10,726 nucleotides of DNA from Verrucomicrobia bacterium TMED56 (GTDB taxonomy: Bacteria; Verrucomicrobiota; Verrucomicrobiia; Opitutales; Seribacteraceae): assembly GCA_002167265.1 (NCBI GenBank), contig NHDJ01000018.1:1-10726 (forward strand). The letters are read 5' to 3'. This document shows, one piece after another, positions 1 to 7,412 of the stretch. Position 1 is the first letter of the stretch. The number at the start of each line of letters is the position of its first letter. The notes beneath the pieces were generated by a model. That model was not told the origin of the DNA, made no database searches, and saw nothing but the letters and a program-made list of their open reading frames with translations. Made by a program: the position numbers and the translations under genes.

Positions 1-134
1 TGCTCCAATCTTAGGGGTTGTTCCAAATTAGAAAGTCTATTGGATTGCTCATTTATCGTGCCCGCCGAAAGATAGCCTACGCTCAAAAGCAAAGGTAAAA
101 AGTATGGAAGAAATCTAATAGGGCCTCGTTCCAT
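1..134 (-). CDS. 5' end of an exported or membrane-anchored protein, unrecognised (partial)
   Basis: An open frame starts with ATG at 134 on the minus strand and runs off the left edge, giving 44 complete codons. An in-frame TAA lies two codons upstream of this ATG, so it is the first possible ATG in the frame. The product begins MERGPIRF and continues with a hydrophobic stretch (about residues 8-24, rich in Leu, Phe and Pro) ending in YLSAG, then a polar part (residues 26-44). This looks like a Sec signal peptide or an N-terminal membrane anchor. There is no cysteine, so it is not a lipoprotein. It is transcribed divergently from the ABC operon across a gap of about 160 bp. No function can be given from this fragment. 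Confidence 0.6.
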   Translation of the reverse strand, partial: MERGPIRFLPYFLPLLLSVGYLSAGTINEQSNRLSNLEQPLRLE

Positions 135-293
135 TGATTATTTAATTAGGTGGAATTATGTTGGAATTGCAAAGCTTTTCTGCTTGAAGAAATAGCGTTA
201 TAAGATTTTTTAATATTTCTTGAACAATCCCGCCTTTCGGTATCGCATCCAGAGATTGATTCGAACCAAACCCTTAACCTCTAATTAAAACCT
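135..293. promoter_or_regulatory. Divergent intergenic region, promoters expected but not resolved
   Basis: This AT-rich spacer separates two divergent genes, so it should carry both promoters. A TATAAG at 199-204 and a TTGAAC at 220-225 resemble promoter hexamers. Neither has a matching partner at 16-18 bp, so I do not call a promoter. A TGGAATT heptamer occurs twice within 151-168. I see no RNA gene and no strong hairpin. Confidence 0.3.
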
Positions 294-1025
294 ATGACTG
301 AAGATTCACACTCGGACATCATGATCGAAACTGATGGTCTCAGTAAATACTACGGTGATTTCATCGCCGTTGAAGACCTGAGCTTCTCTATCAAACGCGG
401 AGAGGTCGTTGCATTCCTCGGACCCAATGGGGCAGGAAAAAGCACGACCATGAAAATGCTGACTGGATTCCTTGCCCCTTCTGCTGGTACGGCGAAAGTC
501 TGTGGGATGGAAGTGGCAGAAAACCGTGATGAGGTTGCCAACCGAATTGGATATCTTCCAGAAAACGGTCCACTGTATGAGGAAATGACTCCACTTTCCC
601 TCCTTAATTTCTTTGGTGATGCCAGAAGCATCCCTGCAGACAAGAAAGAACATAGAATTCAAACGGTCATCGCCCAGTGTGCCTTGAAAACCGTACTCAA
701 TAAACCCATTGGAAAATTATCCCGAGGATTCAGGCAAAGGGTTGGAATGGCAAATGTACTTTTACACGAACCGGATGTTCTGATCATGGATGAACCAACT
801 GCAGGATTAGACCCAAATCAGGTACTGGAAGTTAGAAAAACAATCAAAGGCTTAGGTAAAACCATTCTTCTCTCCACACATATTCTACAGGAAGTACCGG
901 AAGTGGCGGATCGAATCATTTTGATCAATCACGGCCGCTTGATTTTCGAGGGTACACCGGAAGAATTGAAGAGCGAGCCATCCCTCGACACTTGGTTCAA
1001 TAGCAAGACTATGACCGCCGCATAG
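294..1025 (+). CDS. GldA-like ABC transporter ATP-binding protein
   Basis: This is the cytoplasmic ATPase of an ABC-2 type exporter, expected to drive the permease encoded just downstream. All ABC motifs are visible: Walker A GPNGAGKST (residues 43-51), signature LSRGF (142-146) followed by RQRVG, Walker B VLIMDEP (162-168), D-loop AGLD (170-173) and H-loop His196 in LSTHIL. The Q-loop region reads GYLPENGPLYEEMT, with Glu90 where most ABC proteins have Gln. The LPE-x-x-PLY form and the LS-x-G-(Y/F)-RQRVG signature are typical of the GldA branch, whose Bacteroidota members take part in gliding motility. At 243 residues it is shorter than typical GldA (about 300) and lacks most of the C-terminal extension. 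ATG 294 is the first start after an in-frame TAA at 282-284; no Shine-Dalgarno is seen. It is first in a three-gene operon, 43 bp before the next gene. Substrate unknown. Confidence 0.93.
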   Translation: MTEDSHSDIMIETDGLSKYYGDFIAVEDLSFSIKRGEVVAFLGPNGAGKSTTMKMLTGFLAPSAGTAKVCGMEVAENRDEVANRIGYLPENGPLYEEMTPLSLLNFFGDARSIPADKKEHRIQTVIAQCALKTVLNKPIGKLSRGFRQRVGMANVLLHEPDVLIMDEPTAGLDPNQVLEVRKTIKGLGKTILLSTHILQEVPEVADRIILINHGRLIFEGTPEELKSEPSLDTWFNSKTMTAA

Positions 1026-1068
1026 ATCGGTACTCACAAATTAAAATTAAACTATTATTTTCGGATTC

Positions 1069-4053
1069 ATGAATAAAAATGCCATAACTGCAGTTTTTAA
1101 AAGAAACCTCGCCTCCTACTTTGGAAGCCCAAGCGGATATGTATTCATCTGCGCATTTCTGCTTGCCAGCGGACTTGCCGCATTTTGGCCGCAAGAATTT
1201 TTCGATTCCAATCTCGCAAATCTAGATCAGCTGAATAAGTTTCTACCGCATATTCTACTTGGATTTATTCCCGCGATCACCATGAGCGTCTGGGCAGAAG
1301 AGCGTAGACAAGGAACCGATGAACTTCTACTCACCTTGCCTGGAAGCGACTTCGATGTCGTATTGGGCAAATACTTCGGAGTGGTAGCGATTTTTACTTC
1401 TTCAATCGTTATTTCTCTCATTGCCAACTACATAGTGTTGAGCCAATTGGGAAATCCTGACTTTGGGCTACTCTTCGCCACCTACATGGGGTATTGGTTT
1501 GTTGGTCTGAGCATGCTTGCCATCGGAATGGTAGCCTCCTTCATAACCGCCAATCTTACTGTTGCCTTTGTGCTGGGCGTTGCATTCAACGCTCCTATTG
1601 CATTGCTTGCGGATTCGGAATGGGGAATTGCCTACAACTTTCTAGATTTCAGCCGCGGTACTATTAGTATATCCGGCATTGCCTTCTTTTTAGGACTCTC
1701 CCTATCCATGCTCTACCTCTGCTCGATTCTTATTGGTAGAAGGCACTGGGTAGGAAGCTCAAAGGGAACTTCCAAAATATCACACTTTACGGTTCGGGTG
1801 GTGGGTGCATTGCTCATTGCACTTAGTCTGACCCAGTTTTTTCGCTTCAATGACTTTATCCGGATCGACACAACTGAAGAACAATTAAGCAGTTTATCTT
1901 CCGGTTCAGTCAGTATATTAAAAAACTTAAACTCTAAGGTTGAAATCGATGCATTCATCTCCCCTTCAGATGCTATGCCTGAACAGTATGTGCAAACTCG
2001 AATCAACCTATTGACAGCACTCAAAGAAATCGACCGGGAAAGTAAAAATGTTCTGATCAAGATTCATGAAATTACCCCTGAAGACAATGCTTCCATCACT
2101 GCTGAAAAGTATGGAGTTAATAATCAAAACGGTATAAATCCACCGCTGTTTGTTCAGGAAGATGGTCGTTTTATGCCCTGGCAAAAAGATTTGTACCTGG
2201 GTCTTGTTTTTAAAGGAAACGGTTCCCAGCAGACCATCCCATTCCTCTACAAAGGGCTTCCCGTAGAGTATGAAATAATGAGAACCTTAAGTTCGGTTAG
2301 CGGCGGTCGGGCCTCCAAAAAGAAATTGGGAGTCTTTGCTACTGATGCCCCTCTGATGGGGTCCGGCGGAATGGGAATCATGGGATTCAATATGGGGGGA
2401 GGATCTCCAGCATGGGAGGTAATAAGCGAACTGCGCAAACAGTATGATGTCCAGGAAGTAACCGGCGGAGAAATTAATAAAGGAGATTATGACGCCCTTC
2501 TGGTTGTACAACCAAACAATTTGGATAATGCAAAAATGGATGACTTAATAAGTGCAATTAAATCAGGAATTCCCACCGCCATTTTTGAAGATCCTCTTCC
2601 ACTCATCCAGGGCGGACTGACAGGCACTTTCGACCCACGCAGAAACAATCAGGGAGGCGGCGGTCCCGGACAACCCCCTCCGCCTGCACCGGAAAAGGGT
2701 GATTTAAATAAACTTTGGGATCTTTTGGGTGTGCATTTTAATGTTAATCCCAAGGAAAGATTATCCTCAATCATCAAAGAGTTAAATGCTCTTCAAATTA
2801 ATTCGGAGCGAGCTGGCATCAGGAGATTTCCACAAGGGTCACAATTTTTATCAAAACTTGAAAATCTTGTTAAACAGGCATCCGAATATGATGCCCGCCT
2901 CAATGCAGGTTCTTCCCTTACGAGTAATGAATGGGACAGTCTTAAATTGGACGAACTTAGAAAAACACTGGATGGTTTGGATCGATCAATCCGAAACATT
3001 CTTGAAGAAAGACTTTTATCAAAAGTTGAAACCCGGTTGAATGGCATGGGAAAACGGGTGATACGTGATCCATACAATCCTTTCCCCAAAATCCCCAGAT
3101 CTGAAAACTTTCCCCCTGAGTTTGTCTATGTTGGAGGACTCAATAATTCTTTCGGGGATGGAGCGGAAACTTCAGCGTTACAGTATTGCCTTTTCACCTG
3201 TCCCGGTTCCATTTACTCAAAAGGCGATTCCTCATTAACTTTCAAACCACTGCTTTCCACCCGAGGTGGAAATCTTGCAGGAACCACTTCGATTGATAAT
3301 TTTTGGACTGGCGGCTTCATGGGTCAGCCCCGAAGATTCAATAAAAACCGCACCGTATATCCCGGTGATGGCAGTTCAGAAGTGATTGCAGCTTCGATTA
3401 CCGGTACTGTTCTAGATGGGAATCAGTCCAATCAAATGAATGTCATCCTCGTTGCAGACTCCGATGTCCTGGCTGATCCTTTCTTTAATATTCGCAGTCG
3501 AGGACCTGATTCAGATTTTCCCCTTGATGTCGATAATGTCACACTTTGCTTAAATTTGATTGATAAGCTAAGTGGAGAAAATAGTCTACTCGAAATCCGT
3601 AACCGTCGGAGACTTCATCGCACGCTTGAGGAGTTCGAAAAAAGTATCGAGGCAGCTCGGGAAGTCGCAACCCGAACCATTAATGAAGCGGAACAATCCA
3701 TCCAAAAGGTCCTTGATGACGAGAATCGGAAGCTAAACGAAGCAATGGCTAAAGTGAATAAAAATGAAAAGAAGATGATGCCAGGTCAATTGATGCAGGT
3801 GGTACAAACTGAAATTGCCAAATTGCAAAAGAATCTGGCGAGAAAGGAAAGAGAACTTAGAAAAGAAAGCAGCAAGAAAATTAAGGAAGCTGAAAGAAAT
3901 CGTGACCGTGAGATCAAAGAGAAACAGGAGAATATGCAAAAGCTTTCAGTGTTTTTTCCTCCACTCCCTCTTCTTCTAATTGCTCTCTTTGTATTTTACA
4001 GAAAAAGAAAAGCTGAAATTCAAGGAGCCAATTCAACCCGCGTAAGATCCTGA
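1069..4053 (+). CDS. ABC-2 permease fused to GldG-like auxiliary domain (GldF-GldG fusion)
   Basis: A 994-residue membrane protein joining two parts that are separate (GldF and GldG) in Bacteroidota. Residues 1-225 form the ABC-2 permease: six hydrophobic segments near 22-40, 58-75, 102-124, 139-158, 160-180 and 203-222, with the GldF-like motif WAEERRQGTDELLLTLPGSD at 75-94. A seventh segment (241-257) leads into a GldG/ABC-auxiliary domain, probably extracytoplasmic, at about 285-830; its end carries LVADSDVLADPFF (794-806). Within it lie a Gly/Met-rich loop (431-446), a Gly/Pro-rich linker (529-541) and a charged helical stretch (about 562-664) that looks inserted. Residues 850-960 are highly charged and Glu/Lys/Arg-rich, probably coiled coil, followed by a last membrane segment (961-977) and a basic tail. 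ATG 1069 follows an in-frame TAA at 1048-1050; no Shine-Dalgarno is seen. It should pair with the upstream ATPase. The transported substrate cannot be told from sequence. Confidence 0.9.
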   Translation: MNKNAITAVFKRNLASYFGSPSGYVFICAFLLASGLAAFWPQEFFDSNLANLDQLNKFLPHILLGFIPAITMSVWAEERRQGTDELLLTLPGSDFDVVLGKYFGVVAIFTSSIVISLIANYIVLSQLGNPDFGLLFATYMGYWFVGLSMLAIGMVASFITANLTVAFVLGVAFNAPIALLADSEWGIAYNFLDFSRGTISISGIAFFLGLSLSMLYLCSILIGRRHWVGSSKGTSKISHFTVRVVGALLIALSLTQFFRFNDFIRIDTTEEQLSSLSSGSVSILKNLNSKVEIDAFISPSDAMPEQYVQTRINLLTALKEIDRESKNVLIKIHEITPEDNASITAEKYGVNNQNGINPPLFVQEDGRFMPWQKDLYLGLVFKGNGSQQTIPFLYKGLPVEYEIMRTLSSVSGGRASKKKLGVFATDAPLMGSGGMGIMGFNMGGGSPAWEVISELRKQYDVQEVTGGEINKGDYDALLVVQPNNLDNAKMDDLISAIKSGIPTAIFEDPLPLIQGGLTGTFDPRRNNQGGGGPGQPPPPAPEKGDLNKLWDLLGVHFNVNPKERLSSIIKELNALQINSERAGIRRFPQGSQFLSKLENLVKQASEYDARLNAGSSLTSNEWDSLKLDELRKTLDGLDRSIRNILEERLLSKVETRLNGMGKRVIRDPYNPFPKIPRSENFPPEFVYVGGLNNSFGDGAETSALQYCLFTCPGSIYSKGDSSLTFKPLLSTRGGNLAGTTSIDNFWTGGFMGQPRRFNKNRTVYPGDGSSEVIAASITGTVLDGNQSNQMNVILVADSDVLADPFFNIRSRGPDSDFPLDVDNVTLCLNLIDKLSGENSLLEIRNRRRLHRTLEEFEKSIEAAREVATRTINEAEQSIQKVLDDENRKLNEAMAKVNKNEKKMMPGQLMQVVQTEIAKLQKNLARKERELRKESSKKIKEAERNRDREIKEKQENMQKLSVFFPPLPLLLIALFVFYRKRKAEIQGANSTRVRS

Positions 4054-4102
4054 GCCTAATCTTAAGCAATTAAAGCAACTTTAAACCTTTGATCCGTTAA
4101 TC

Positions 4103-6121
4103 ATGAACGAAAACATTAAGACCATTACTTTTACAATTGCCGCGATCGCATCGATATCGTTGGCTTATTTCTCTGCCCCTTCAGCGCGGGATTCTAGCGA
4201 ACAAAGTAACAAGATGGGACAAGCTTTATTCGAGAGTTTTGATCCCCGTTCCGCAACTGGCATTGAAATTGTCGAAGTAGACGAGGAAGATATCGAATCC
4301 AAGTCCATCGAAGTCGCCCAGACAGAACAAGGTTGGTTGATCAAGCGTCCCGGAAAGGCTGACTATCCAGCAAATGCAGATAACCAAGTGAAAAATGTTT
4401 CCTCAATTCTGTTTGACTTGACTATTATTGATCAAGCTGCGGAAGGTTCCGGTGAACATGCCAAGTTTGGAGTTCTTGATCCTACAAAAGCCAATCCCAG
4501 TGATTCGGGTATCGGCAAATCAATCTCTCTAAAGAATGACTCCGGGGCCAATTTGGCTCAGCTAATTATCGGGAATGAAGTCGAGGGTTTGAGTAATACT
4601 AGGTTTGTTAGAAAACCAGAAGAAGATGCGGTCTACAGAGTCGAGCTTGAAAATGTCAATGATGTGACCACGAAATTTGTTGACTGGGTGAAAAAAGATT
4701 TTTTGGACCTCGACAAGTGGAACATCAAACAAGTCACTTTTGACAACTACGAAATTAAAAATGAGCAGATTGCTCCTTCTGTAAAACAGGTCTTAAGTTA
4801 CGATGATTCAGAATGGAAACTTTCAGGCTCAGCACTTTCTGAGAAAGAAGAACTAAACAAGGAAAAGCTAGATGAAATGAAGGATGCCTTCGACGATCTC
4901 GAAATTATTGATGTCGAAAAGAAACCCGACATTCTTGCATCAAGTTTAAGGAAAGGAAGTGAGTTTGTGGATGCTAATAATATTCAAGCACTTCAAAACA
5001 GTGCAAATTCTTTGATTCAGAAGGGGTTTCGTCCAGTCAATGAACTTGGTCAGGACGGAAAACCTTTATCTTACCCAAATGGTAAACCCAAGTTAAAGGT
5101 AGTATCCCAAAAGGGAGAAGTGATTGTGGGAATGAAGGATGGAGTGGAATATGTCTTACGATTCGGAGAGACTTACCGCGGTCCTGAAGACGACGAAAAC
5201 TCAACCGGAGACAGTCGATATATCTACGCTTATGCCCGAGTGAATCCAAACCTGCTCGAGCAACCTGAGCTCGAGGCAGTTCCTTCTCCAATTATGGAAC
5301 CAAAACCAGATAATAACGCATCTCAACAAGTTCCCGCAAAACAACAAATTACTGAACAGGATGTGAATGGATCCAAAGGTGCAGACGGAGAAAAAGGAGC
5401 CGGAGGGACACCTTCGTCTCCTCCCTCAACTCCGCCTGGACCACCACCAAATTTCACACCTCCCTCCGCTCCACCAAGCATAACTCCCCCTCCCCCGCCC
5501 TCTCCAACCGAGAAATCAGAATCAGCCGATTCAAACTCTTCTCGGTCTGAAAAAGTGGATTCCCTGGCCAAAATGAAAGCGGATCGAGATGCTGAAATTG
5601 CTAAAATCAAAGCATCCAATTCACAAAAGCAAAATGAGTTTCAAGATAAAATCACAAAAGCTCAGGCACGAGTGAAGGAATTAAATGAAAATTTGGCAGA
5701 TTGGTATTATGTAATTCCAAATGATGTCTATAAGAAAATTAGATTGGACAGAGGTGATTTCGTTAAGGCTAAGGAAAAGGAGGAGAGTGAAAAACCCGAT
5801 GAGGTCAAAGCCTCCCATATTCTCATTTCCTTCAAGGGTGCTGAGCGTGCAGACGCTGGAGTTGCCCGTAGTAAAGACGAGGCAAATGCAGAGGCCGAAA
5901 GAATCCGTAAATTAATCGTTGAGGATGGTAAAGACTTTGCTGAAATGGCCAGGGAACATTCAAACGGACCGAGCAGCTCGAAAGGTGGAGATCTTGGCAG
6001 GTTTAAATTTGAAGTCATGGCCAAGCCCTTCTCAGAAGCAGCATTCGCACTTGGAGTTGGTGATATCTCAGATGTTGTGGAAACCGGTTTTGGTTTTCAC
6101 ATCATCAAACGTACAGAGTAA
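4103..6121 (+). CDS. Membrane-anchored DUF4340 protein with C-terminal parvulin-type prolyl isomerase domain
   Basis: A 672-residue protein with an N-terminal hydrophobic anchor (residues 8-25), so the rest probably faces the periplasm. Residues 50-390 match the DUF4340 pattern found beside GldG-like genes: GWLIKRPGKADYPAN (77-91), then KFGVLDP (121-127). A proline-rich linker (436-469) and a charged helical stretch (480-531) precede a DUF4340-like ending, DWYYVIPNDVYKKI (533-546). Residues 568-672 are a PpiC/parvulin rotamase domain: KASHILI with His572, HSNGPSSSKGGDLGRF (619-634), Met639, Phe643 and FGFHIIK with His666. Gly622 stands where E. coli PpiC has Cys40, a common variant. The isomerase fold looks complete. 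It is the last gene of the operon, 49 bp after the permease fusion, with a terminator behind it. I infer a folding or assembly role for the exporter or its cargo. The joining of the two domains in one frame is seen directly; the function is inferred. Confidence 0.88.
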   Translation: MNENIKTITFTIAAIASISLAYFSAPSARDSSEQSNKMGQALFESFDPRSATGIEIVEVDEEDIESKSIEVAQTEQGWLIKRPGKADYPANADNQVKNVSSILFDLTIIDQAAEGSGEHAKFGVLDPTKANPSDSGIGKSISLKNDSGANLAQLIIGNEVEGLSNTRFVRKPEEDAVYRVELENVNDVTTKFVDWVKKDFLDLDKWNIKQVTFDNYEIKNEQIAPSVKQVLSYDDSEWKLSGSALSEKEELNKEKLDEMKDAFDDLEIIDVEKKPDILASSLRKGSEFVDANNIQALQNSANSLIQKGFRPVNELGQDGKPLSYPNGKPKLKVVSQKGEVIVGMKDGVEYVLRFGETYRGPEDDENSTGDSRYIYAYARVNPNLLEQPELEAVPSPIMEPKPDNNASQQVPAKQQITEQDVNGSKGADGEKGAGGTPSSPPSTPPGPPPNFTPPSAPPSITPPPPPSPTEKSESADSNSSRSEKVDSLAKMKADRDAEIAKIKASNSQKQNEFQDKITKAQARVKELNENLADWYYVIPNDVYKKIRLDRGDFVKAKEKEESEKPDEVKASHILISFKGAERADAGVARSKDEANAEAERIRKLIVEDGKDFAEMAREHSNGPSSSKGGDLGRFKFEVMAKPFSEAAFALGVGDISDVVETGFGFHIIKRTE

Positions 6122-6143
6122 AGACTACCTTGTTTTTCTTGCA

Positions 6144-6177
6144 AAGCCTCCCTTTCCATTGAAAGGGAGGCTTTTTT
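6144..6177 (+). terminator. Rho-independent terminator of the ABC operon
   Basis: A perfect 13-bp stem (6144-6156 pairs with 6161-6173) encloses a four-base CATT loop. The stem contains the GC-rich core GCCTCCC/GGGAGGC. A T-tract (6172-6177) follows on the plus strand. The minus-strand side lacks a matching T-run, so the signal is one-directional. It starts 23 bp after the stop of the DUF4340-isomerase gene and separates that operon from the synthase gene at 6214. Confidence 0.93.
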
Positions 6178-6199
6178 CTTTCACGGTATTCGATACTTC

Positions 6200-6205
6200 T
6201 ATAGA
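6200..6205 (+). promoter_or_regulatory. Possible -10 element for the alpha-oxoamine synthase gene
   Basis: TATAGA lies 8 bp before the ATG at 6214 and just after the upstream terminator, where a new promoter is needed. A start about 7 bases downstream would make the message almost leaderless. No good -35 hexamer is seen at 16-18 bp, so this is weak. Confidence 0.2.
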
Positions 6206-6213
6206 AATAAAAA

Positions 6214-7410
6214 ATGGCATTATCATTCCTTCAAAGGGTAAAATCACCGATTCACTCCCGGATAAGTCGAGATGATGCTACTCGCCTACGCCTTAAATAT
6301 GACACCTATTATCATATTTTTGAAAAGCAGGCAGGCACTAGAGTGTGGAAAGATGGAAAAGAATTTATCATGCTTTCCAGTAATGATTATCTTGGTTTAA
6401 CCCACCACCCAAAAATCAAAGAAGCGGGAGTGCAAGCACTCGAAAAATGGGGGGCTAGCACGACTGGTGCCCGTTTGGCAAATGGAGGAAGAATTTTTCA
6501 TCGTGAACTCGAAGAGGATTTAGCAGAATTTGTTGGAAAAGAAGCCTGCCATGTTTTTTCCGCAGGATACCTCGCATGTGCATCTGCAGTAACTGGCTTT
6601 GCAGACCGGAAAGATGTTTTATTTGCTGATAAAAACTTGCATTCTTCCCTTTGGAGTGGAATCAAGCTGAGTGGTGCCCGCTGTGAAAGATTTTCCCACA
6701 ACCACCCAGTTCACTTGAAAGAGTTAGTTGGATATGAGGAGGAAAAAACTGCTAAGATTTTTGTTTTGGAGGGTGTGTACTCAATGGAAGGACATATCGC
6801 AAAACTTCCAGAGTTTATCAATTTGGCAAAAGAGTTTAGTGCTTTTGTAATTCTCGATGATGCACATGGTTTTGGAGTTCTTGGAAAAGATGGTCGCGGT
6901 GTTTGTGACCACTTTGGTCTCACTGATGAAGTAGATGTAATTTGCTCAAGCTTCTCAAAGTCATTAGCTGGATCAGGAGGATTTGTAGCGTCAAGTAAAG
7001 AGGCGATCGATTATATGCGAAGCCATTCCAAGCAAACTATTTTTTCCGCTGCCCTCTCACCCTCTGCCAGTGCATGCTCCCGAGCCGCGCTAAAGATTAT
7101 GAAAGAGGAACCACAGCACAGAGAACAATTATTCAGAAACCTTAACCGCTACCGCTCCATTCTCAAAGAACTGGAACTTGATACTTGGGAAAGCGAGACC
7201 CCGGCTATTCCAATCGTTCTCGGAGAAAAGGAGAAGGTTTACTACTTTTGGAAAGCCCTTCTCGAAAAAGGAATTTACACCATTATTTCAATCGCACCAG
7301 GAGTGCCTCCAGGCAAAGATCTTATCCGTACTGCCATTTCCGCTGCACACACTGATGAAGATTTGGATCGTATTGAGGAGGCCATGCATTTCGCAAAATC
7401 CAAGATTTGA
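6214..7410 (+). CDS. Alpha-oxoamine synthase (BioF / serine palmitoyltransferase / CqsA-type, PLP-dependent)
   Basis: A 398-residue fold-type I PLP enzyme of the family that condenses an amino acid with an acyl thioester and releases CO2. Visible motifs: SSNDYLGL (55-62), STTGARLANG (82-91), His143 in NLHSSLW (expected to stack on PLP), EGVYSMEGHIAKLPE (186-200), DDAHGFGVLG with Asp215 and His218, SSFSKSLAGSGGF with the PLP lysine Lys249, and a C-terminal LIRTAISAAHTDED (370-383). Length matches the family. BioF (alanine plus pimeloyl thioester), serine palmitoyltransferase (serine plus acyl thioester), KBL and CqsA share these residues. The YSMEGHIAKL segment and the IFSAALSPS region fit serine palmitoyltransferase about as well as BioF, so substrate is left open. 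ATG 6214 follows an in-frame TAA at 6208-6210; no Shine-Dalgarno is seen. No other biotin gene is in view. An ACP-dehydratase gene lies nearby on the opposite strand. Confidence 0.9.
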   Translation: MALSFLQRVKSPIHSRISRDDATRLRLKYDTYYHIFEKQAGTRVWKDGKEFIMLSSNDYLGLTHHPKIKEAGVQALEKWGASTTGARLANGGRIFHRELEEDLAEFVGKEACHVFSAGYLACASAVTGFADRKDVLFADKNLHSSLWSGIKLSGARCERFSHNHPVHLKELVGYEEEKTAKIFVLEGVYSMEGHIAKLPEFINLAKEFSAFVILDDAHGFGVLGKDGRGVCDHFGLTDEVDVICSSFSKSLAGSGGFVASSKEAIDYMRSHSKQTIFSAALSPSASACSRAALKIMKEEPQHREQLFRNLNRYRSILKELELDTWESETPAIPIVLGEKEKVYYFWKALLEKGIYTIISIAPGVPPGKDLIRTAISAAHTDEDLDRIEEAMHFAKSKI

Positions 7411-7412
7411 AA

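Noticed and set aside
220..248. Promoter for the ABC operon built on TTGAAC at 220
   Set aside because: No acceptable -10 hexamer lies at 16-18 bp spacing, so the match is not better than chance in AT-rich DNA.
5323..5619. Minus-strand frame rich in Gly opposite the proline linker
   Set aside because: It is the complement of the Pro-rich coding stretch, with no start signal or family match.
5919..6275. Plus-strand frame across the isomerase end and terminator
   Set aside because: It reads through the PPIase gene out of frame and through the terminator hairpin; no protein-like motif is seen.
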